Below are positions 58,833 to 64,000 of a DNA stretch of 64,000 nt, one piece after another. The notes beneath the pieces were generated by a model, which made no database searches, was not told the DNA's origin, and saw only the letters and a list, made by a program, of their open reading frames with translations. Position numbers and translations under genes: made by a program. The DNA comes from TMP-86 sp964247385 (GTDB lineage Bacteria > Pseudomonadota > Gammaproteobacteria > Steroidobacterales > Steroidobacteraceae): assembly GCA_964247385.1 (NCBI GenBank), contig CAXTUB010000002.1:62001-126000 (forward strand). Direction: 5' to 3'. Position 1 is the stretch's first letter. Each line of letters opens with the position of its first letter.

Positions 58833-61800
58833 GCATGGAGACGCTCACCTCGCGGATCGACGAAAAGCGGAGCACATACCTCCACTTCGAGCTCGCCGCC
58901 GTCCACAGGCACGAATAGCCGCTCGCCCATGCGCGCCCGGCCGTTCGCGAGCATGGCAAGCGCAATGGGCGCTTGAAGCGCGCTGCTCCAATACGCTGAA
59001 GTCACGTGACCTTGCGAACGCACGCGCTCCTGGCCCGTGCGTCGTGCCGTGACCAGCTGCGAGCCCTCTTCCAATACCGTGCGCCGATCCGCACTCAACA
59101 GTCCGACGAATTGCTTGCGCCCGGCGGCCAGCATGCCAGAGCGGTCCAGAGAGCGTTTTCCGACATAATCGGATTTGTGTTTGGCAACGGCCCATGACAA
59201 CCCCATGTCATCGCAAGTGGCCGTGCCATCGGTGTCCTGCCCGACGATGATGAAGCCTTTCTCGGCGCGCAACACATGCATGGTCTCGGTGCCGTAGATA
59301 CACATCTCGAAGCGCCCGGTGGCCGCTTGCAGTTGCTCCCACAGCTCGAGTGCTGCGGCGGTGGGCACGTTGATTTCAAACCCGAGCTCGCCCGTGAAAC
59401 TGACGCGAAACAGCCGCACTTCTGTGCCGCGCCAGTCGCCTCGCGCCATCCCCATGTGCGGCAAAGCGGAAGGGCTCAAGTCGAATGAGGGCAGGATCGA
59501 GCGCAGAACATCGCGCGCCTTCGGCCCCTGGACGGAGATGACCGACCACTGCTCCGTCGTCGAGGTGAGCCAGACGTGCAGATGAGGCCATTCGGTTTGG
59601 CGATAGTCCTCCATCATGTTGAGCACGCGCGCCGCGCCGCCCGTCGTGGTGGTGACATGGAATCGATCGGCGCTCAAGCGTGCGATCACTCCGTCGTCGT
59701 AGATGAAGCCATCCTCACGCAGCAGGATTGCGTAGCGGCAGCGGCCCATGGCGAGATTGGAAAAGTTGTTCACGTACAACTGATTGAGAAACGTTTCGGC
59801 ATCGGCGCCGACCACTTCGATCTTGCCCAGCGTGGACGCATCGAAAACCCCGCATGAGGTGCGCACGGTTCGGCACTCGCGCTGCACACACGCGCGCAGG
59901 TCTTCGCCTGCTCGCGGGAAATAGCGCGCGCGCTTCCACAGACTCACGTTCTCGAATATCGCGCCGTGCGCAGCGGCCCATTCGTGAGTTGCGGTCCTGC
60001 GCACCGGATCGAACAACGCGCCGCGCGAGTGGCCCGCAAACGCGCCGAACGTCACGGGCGTATACGGCATGCGATACGTGGTGAGCCCGACCTCCGCGAT
60101 GGGCAGGTTCAGCCGCTGCGCGGCGTACGCCAGCGAGTTGAGATTCGAGGTCTTGCCTTGGTCCGTCGCCATGCCGGCCGTGGTATAGCGCTTGAGGTGC
60201 TCGATCGACGTGAAGCCTTCGCGCACGGCCAGCGCCAGATCTTTGAGCGTCACGTCGTTTTGAAAGTCGACGAAGGCATGCGCGCCGTGAGCATCCACGG
60301 GACACGGCATGGCGCCCAGCCACGCATCCACGGCAGCGGGCGGATGAGTCTCATAGCGCGCGACGCGCGCCGGAGCGCCGCGGCTCAACGCGAGGCGGAT
60401 CTCTTGGATGGCGCTGCGCGCATCGTCGAGCGACTCATCGAGATCGAAGAGGCCCCGACACGCTCCGGCGAGGCGCGGCGTGTCGGAAATTTGCGCGCAG
60501 GATGGGTCCGGCACGAACGCACGGATGGCCTCACTCCAGACCAGCTTGCCGCGCGCCTGCGAGTACAGGTGCACGCTCGGCGTATAGCCGCCCGACATGA
60601 GCAATGCATCGCACGCGACGCGACGCACCGGCCGTACCGCACCGCTCGCATCCGCCTGACCGACGGTGACTGCGGTGATGCGATGAGCGCCGCGCGTGCT
60701 CAAGACAGTTCCACGGATGATGACCTCAATGCCGGCCGCAACGGCGGCCGCGTGATGTTTCCCTTGTGGTGCGTCGCGCACGTCCACGATCACGGGCACA
60801 GCGGCGCCGGCCGCATGCAAATCGAGCGCGCTGCGATAAGCCGCGTCGTGAGCCGCGGCGAGCACGACGCGCGAGCCGACGCGCACGCCGTAGCGGTGCA
60901 GGTAAACACGCGCGGCGTCAGCCAGCATGACGCCCGGCCGATCATTGCCCTCGAACACCAAGGGACGCTCGATGGCGCCGGTGGCGAGCAGCACGCACTT
61001 GGCGCGCACCTGCCACAGCCGCTCGCGCGGCATGTCTTCGGGCGGCGCCGACAGATGATCGGTGAGGCGCTCGCACAAGCCTACGAGATTGTGGGTGAAT
61101 ACACCGAAAGCCGTCGTGCGCGTGAGAACCTTCGCGCCGCTCTCATTCAAAGTCCGCATGACCTGCCGTAGCCATTCGCGCGCAGGTTGATTCTCGATGC
61201 GCGCATCAGGCATCGACCACAGCGAGGCGCCGAGCTCGGGCTGCTCATCGCACAGGATGACTCGCAACCCATGGCGCGAAGCCTCCATCGCGGCCGCGAG
61301 CCCCGTGGGGCCCGCGCCCACGATGAGCACATCGCAGTGCGCGAATCGTTGTGTATAGCGATCGGGGTCCGCGACAGTGGGCGCGATGCCCAGACCCGCG
61401 GCGCGGCGGATGAATGGCTCGTATACGCGGTGCCATGCCGATCGCGGCCACATGAAAGTCTTGTAGTAAAAGCCAGCCGGAAAAAAGCGCGCGAGCGCAT
61501 CGTTCAAACGACCCACGTCGAACCCCAGCCGCGGCCAGTAATTCTGGCTGAACGCCTGAAGGCCCTCGTACAACTCGACTTGTGTGGCGCGCGAGTTGGG
61601 TGTGTAGCGTGCGTCATCGCGCCGCACGCCGACCAGCGCACTCGGCTCCTCCGAGCCCGAGCTCAGCACCCCGCGCGGCCGATGATATTTGAATGAACGG
61701 CCGATCAAGTACACGCCGTTCGCGAGCAGCGCGGAAGCCAGCGTGTCGCCTTCCAACCCCTCGTACGGCCGGCCGTCGAAGCGGAAGCGAATGATCCGGC

Positions 61801-61951
61801 CGCGATCCACGCCACCGCCGCTGACCGTGCGCTGCCAGTTTGCCGTGCCACGCCCGCTCGCCCTGCCACGCCCGCTCGCCCTGCCATGGCCGCTCGCCGT
61901 GCCATGGCCGATCGTCGTGCCATGGCCGCTCGCCGCGCGTGGTCCGCTCAT
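58829..61951 (-). CDS. soxA: Sarcosine oxidase alpha subunit
   Basis: 1040-residue subunit: an N-terminal 2Fe-2S-ferredoxin-like domain (FRFDGRPYEGLEGDTLASAL), an NAD-binding Rossmann fold (DVLIVGAGPTGLAAAMEASR), and a C-terminal GcvT-type tetrahydrofolate domain (about 640-1035) that captures the formaldehyde released as 5,10-methylene-THF. The ATG at 61951 overlaps the soxD stop. The first 40 residues consist mostly of a Gly/His/Arg/Ala repeat (GHGTASGHGRASGRGRASGR) encoded by five 18-bp units; the conserved protein begins near residue 50 (GRIIRFRFDG). The frame is open another 82 codons upstream in soxD, without homology. Confidence 0.92.
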   Translation of the reverse strand: MSGPRAASGHGTTIGHGTASGHGRASGRGRASGRGTANWQRTVSGGGVDRGRIIRFRFDGRPYEGLEGDTLASALLANGVYLIGRSFKYHRPRGVLSSGSEEPSALVGVRRDDARYTPNSRATQVELYEGLQAFSQNYWPRLGFDVGRLNDALARFFPAGFYYKTFMWPRSAWHRVYEPFIRRAAGLGIAPTVADPDRYTQRFAHCDVLIVGAGPTGLAAAMEASRHGLRVILCDEQPELGASLWSMPDARIENQPAREWLRQVMRTLNESGAKVLTRTTAFGVFTHNLVGLCERLTDHLSAPPEDMPRERLWQVRAKCVLLATGAIERPLVFEGNDRPGVMLADAARVYLHRYGVRVGSRVVLAAAHDAAYRSALDLHAAGAAVPVIVDVRDAPQGKHHAAAVAAGIEVIIRGTVLSTRGAHRITAVTVGQADASGAVRPVRRVACDALLMSGGYTPSVHLYSQARGKLVWSEAIRAFVPDPSCAQISDTPRLAGACRGLFDLDESLDDARSAIQEIRLALSRGAPARVARYETHPPAAVDAWLGAMPCPVDAHGAHAFVDFQNDVTLKDLALAVREGFTSIEHLKRYTTAGMATDQGKTSNLNSLAYAAQRLNLPIAEVGLTTYRMPYTPVTFGAFAGHSRGALFDPVRRTATHEWAAAHGAIFENVSLWKRARYFPRAGEDLRACVQRECRTVRTSCGVFDASTLGKIEVVGADAETFLNQLYVNNFSNLAMGRCRYAILLREDGFIYDDGVIARLSADRFHVTTTTGGAARVLNMMEDYRQTEWPHLHVWLTSTTEQWSVISVQGPKARDVLRSILPSFDLSPSALPHMGMARGDWRGTEVRLFRVSFTGELGFEINVPTAAALELWEQLQAATGRFEMCIYGTETMHVLRAEKGFIIVGQDTDGTATCDDMGLSWAVAKHKSDYVGKRSLDRSGMLAAGRKQFVGLLSADRRTVLEEGSQLVTARRTGQERVRSQGHVTSAYWSSALQAPIALAMLANGRARMGERLFVPVDGGELEVEVCAPLFVDPRGERLHA
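61846..61935 (-). repeat. Five 18-bp tandem repeats in the soxA 5' end
   Basis: Five contiguous units (61846, 61864, 61882, 61900, 61918) share the pattern TGCCAyGsCCGCTCGCCs on the plus strand. The first two are identical; the last three carry TGCCATGGCC. On the coding strand each gives six residues around G-H/R-G-x-A-S. The perfect 18-base period keeps the frame, and near-identity of units suggests recent expansion by slippage or unequal exchange. Confidence 0.9.
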
Positions 61952-62211
61952 GTCGCGCCGATCTCGTAGGTGCGGATGATGCGATCCGTGCTCGTATCGC
62001 GCACCGCGTTGAAAAAGCGGCCGCAACCGTGCACGTGACGCCAGCGCTCGGCATGCGGACCGCGCTCGTTGCTGCGCATGTACAAGAATTCTGTCCAGGT
62101 CTCGTCCGTCAGCGCCGCGGGATTGTCGGACCGGGCAATGTGCGCCTGACCACCGTAAGCGAAATCGCTTTCCGGCCTCGGTCCACAGTAGGGGCAATCA
62201 ATCAACAGCAT
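61948..62211 (-). CDS. soxD: Sarcosine oxidase delta subunit
   Basis: Small zinc-binding subunit, 87 residues from the ATG at 62211 (MLLIDCPYCGPRPESDFAYG). Zinc ligands are the two cysteines of CPYCGPR and, with a histidine, the cysteine in WRHVHGCGRFF. The terminal VRDTSTDRIIRTYE is conserved. An ATG at 62238 with GAGG upstream would add nine residues and cannot be excluded. Sits between soxB (32 bases) and soxA (4-base overlap), the canonical B-D-A-G order. Confidence 0.9.
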   Translation of the reverse strand: MLLIDCPYCGPRPESDFAYGGQAHIARSDNPAALTDETWTEFLYMRSNERGPHAERWRHVHGCGRFFNAVRDTSTDRIIRTYEIGAT

Positions 62212-62243
62212 GAGGGCGAACCGAACGGACCATGACACCCGCC

Positions 62244-63503
62244 TCAGTGCGCGACCGCCGCGGCTGCCGCTTCGTCGATGAGCCGGCCTTCGCGGAAACG
62301 CTCAATGCTGAATGGCGCATTCAGAGAGTGCGGCTCATCGTGCGCGATAGTCCAGGCAAAGACGTGCGCCGAGCCCGGCGTCGCCTTGAAGCCGCCCGTG
62401 CCCCAGCCGCAATTGACGTACAGGCCGGCGATGCGCGTTTTCGCGATGATGGGCGAGCGATCCGGCGTGACATCGACGATGCCGCCCCAATTGCGCAGCA
62501 TGCGCAGTCTCCTGAACATCGGAAACAATTCGCAGATGGAATCCAGAGTATGGGTATTGACATGCAATGCGCCGCGTTGCGTGTACGACGTGTAGGCATC
62601 GGTGCCGGCCCCGATGACGAGCTCGCCCTTGTCCGATTGACTCACATAAGCGTGCATGGTGTTCGACATGACGACGCACGGGAAGGCGGGTTTCACCGGC
62701 TCTGACACCAGCGCTTGCAACGGAAAGCTTTCGAGCGGCAGCTGGATGCCCGCCATGCGCATGACGACGCTGGTATGGCCCGCCGCGGCGACGCCCACCT
62801 TGCGCGCGCGGATGTCCCCGCGCGTGGTCGTGACGCCCGCGATGGCGCCGCCCGCGTCGAGCTGCAGCCCCGTCACTTCGCAATTTTCGATGATGTCCAC
62901 GCCGAGCGCATCGGCTGCGCGCGCATAGCCCCACGCCACCGCATCGTGACGCGCGGTGCCGCCGAGAGGCTGCAGCGTCGCACCCAGGACCGGATAGCGG
63001 AGCGCCGGCGAGATATCGAGCGGCGGGCAAAACGCCTTGGCCTCGTCCGGGCTCAGCCAACGGTTATCGATGCCATTGAGGCGATTGGCGTGCACGTGCC
63101 GCTTCATCACCTGCACATCGTGCAGCGTGTGCGCCAGCATCATCACGCCGCGCGGCGAATACATCACGTTGTAGTTCAGCGCTTGAGACAAGTCCTGCCA
63201 CAAGTCGAGCGCATGGTCGTACAGTCCCGCGCTCGCGTCGAACAGATAATTGGAACGGATGATGGTGGTGTTGCGGCCCGTATTGCCGCCGCCGATCCAG
63301 CCCTTCTCGAGCACGGCGATATTGGTGAGGCCGTGCTCTTGCGCCAGATAATACGCAGTTCCCAGACCATGTCCGCCGCCGCCGATCACAATGGCGTCAT
63401 ACGCCGGCTTCGGCGTGGGCTTGCGCCACTGCACTTGCCAGCCGCGGTGGCGAGCGAGGCCACGCATGATCAGCGTGAGGGCGGAGAAGCGCTGGCGCGT
63501 CAT
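62244..63503 (-). CDS. soxB: Sarcosine oxidase beta subunit
   Basis: FAD-binding catalytic subunit that oxidises sarcosine to glycine and a C1 unit. 419 residues: FAD motif AIVIGGGGHGLGTAYYLAQE at about 37-56, GGNTGRNTTIIRSNYL, and GGTARHDAVAWGYARAAD, whose His is the likely covalent flavin (FMN) site by comparison with known heterotetrameric enzymes. The terminal NCGWGTGGFKATPGSA is diagnostic. Starts 28 bases after the preceding dehydrogenase gene. Confidence 0.93.
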   Translation of the reverse strand: MTRQRFSALTLIMRGLARHRGWQVQWRKPTPKPAYDAIVIGGGGHGLGTAYYLAQEHGLTNIAVLEKGWIGGGNTGRNTTIIRSNYLFDASAGLYDHALDLWQDLSQALNYNVMYSPRGVMMLAHTLHDVQVMKRHVHANRLNGIDNRWLSPDEAKAFCPPLDISPALRYPVLGATLQPLGGTARHDAVAWGYARAADALGVDIIENCEVTGLQLDAGGAIAGVTTTRGDIRARKVGVAAAGHTSVVMRMAGIQLPLESFPLQALVSEPVKPAFPCVVMSNTMHAYVSQSDKGELVIGAGTDAYTSYTQRGALHVNTHTLDSICELFPMFRRLRMLRNWGGIVDVTPDRSPIIAKTRIAGLYVNCGWGTGGFKATPGSAHVFAWTIAHDEPHSLNAPFSIERFREGRLIDEAAAAAVAH

Positions 63504-63531
63504 GCGCGAACGATGGCGGTTGGCGGGATGC

Positions 63532-64000
63532 TCAAGCTTTCAATGCGGCATTTTCCGGATCGTAGGGCGAGTCTATCAATACGGTGGCGTGTTTGCGCTC
63601 GCCCAGGATCTCGATGCCGAGCGAAGTGCCGACCGCCTCGAAACCCGACTTCACGTAGCCGGTGGCCAGGCTCTTTTGCAAGGTATGCCCGTAATAGCCG
63701 GAAGTCGCGCGGCCGACGAGCATCCCTTGCGCATCGAAGAGCGGCTCGTTGCCCAGAGGGTCGGCATCCCTCACGCCATGCACTTCCAAAGTGACGAAGC
63801 GGTTTGGCACGCCGGCGTCGCGCTGCATCTGCAGCGCCGGCTTGCCGACGAAATTGGCTTTGCTCATGCGCACGAAGCGCTCGAGCCCGCTCTCCCAAGG
63901 CGTGTAATCGCGCGTCAGGTCGGTGCCCCACATGCGATAGGACTTCTCCATCCGAAGCGATTCCATGGCGCGCATGCCGACCATGCCGATGCCGTGCGGC
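63532..64000 (-). CDS. Dimethylglycine/sarcosine dehydrogenase-type protein, C-terminal fragment
   Basis: The 5' part lies beyond the window; the visible 155 codons encode the C-terminal GcvT-type folate-binding domain (GMVGMRAMESLRMEKSYRMW, YTPWESGLERFVRMSK, GYVKSG). This is the end of an FAD-dependent dimethylglycine dehydrogenase or related demethylase, although a stand-alone aminomethyltransferase-like protein cannot be excluded. Directly upstream of soxBDAG, it would feed sarcosine to sarcosine oxidase, completing betaine to glycine apart from the first demethylation, whose gene is not in view. Confidence 0.8.
   Translation of the reverse strand, partial: PHGIGMVGMRAMESLRMEKSYRMWGTDLTRDYTPWESGLERFVRMSKANFVGKPALQMQRDAGVPNRFVTLEVHGVRDADPLGNEPLFDAQGMLVGRATSGYYGHTLQKSLATGYVKSGFEAVGTSLGIEILGERKHATVLIDSPYDPENAALKA

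Noticed and set aside
61846..61935. Regular repeats considered as a CRISPR array
   Set aside because: Units are contiguous with no spacers, only 18 bp long and in frame with soxA; this is a coding tandem repeat.
1..64000. tRNA, rRNA, insertion sequences, phage or plasmid genes
   Set aside because: None recognised by reading; nearly all sequence is accounted for by protein-coding genes.

Overview
The window is a dense, GC-rich stretch of a proteobacterial chromosome. It joins three blocks: a red-type Calvin-cycle (cbb) operon, an almost complete photosynthesis gene cluster (PGC) of a purple, quinone-type (type II reaction centre) phototroph, and a choline/glycine-betaine uptake and demethylation cluster. 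The oxygen-dependent ring cyclase AcsF, PpsR with a PpaA/AerR partner, spirilloxanthin-type carotenoid genes without crtA, a four-haem PufC and a HiPIP point to an aerobic or facultative purple bacterium. A gamma- or betaproteobacterium seems likeliest, but rank cannot be settled from this sequence. bchI, bchD, bchE, bchJ, crtA and puc genes are not in the window.

Layout. 1-4948 (minus): cbbP (partial), cbbF, cbbY, cbbX, cbbS, cbbL, read from a divergent promoter shared with cbbR (plus, 5070). bchO overlaps the end of cbbR, so the cbb regulator and the PGC are physically fused. 6929-7744: a secreted two-repeat protein of unknown role. 7840-14861: crtIB, convergent crtDC, then crtEF. 14924-23515: bchCXYZ-pufBALMC. 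23535-25627: ispH and an exported-looking SDR. 25632-39500 (minus): bchF-N-B-H-L-M-lhaA-puhA-puhB-puhC-acsF-puhE, nearly all with 1-4 base overlaps. 39637-45721 (plus): ppaA-ppsR-bchG-(PucC-like)-bchP-small membrane protein. 45816-48893: HiPIP and a pair of M16 peptidase-family genes. 48956-52098 (minus): choline/betaine ABC transporter. 52194-55312 (plus): betB-betA. 55341-58145 (minus): HPP-family membrane protein and TonB-dependent receptor. 58278-64000 (minus): sarcosine oxidase soxB-D-A-G preceded by the 3' end of a dimethylglycine/sarcosine dehydrogenase-type gene.

How it fits together. Light capture (puf, puh, lhaA), pigment synthesis (bch, crt, ispH) and CO2 fixation (cbb) are adjacent. 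Regulatory sequence is visible: a CbbR-type operator between cbbL and cbbR; PpsR/CrtJ boxes (TGT-N12-ACA) between crtD and crtE and, as a tandem pair 8 bp apart over a TTGACA promoter, before bchC; and a large inverted repeat carrying both divergent -35 elements between bchF and ppaA-ppsR. The flank encodes choline import, oxidation to glycine betaine (BetA, BetB) and stepwise demethylation toward glycine (DMGDH-like, SoxBDAG), a plausible organic carbon, nitrogen and C1 supply for a photoheterotroph. In-frame short tandem repeats occur in three genes (bchP, the ABC ATPase, soxA). No gene-free stretch exceeds 300 bases.
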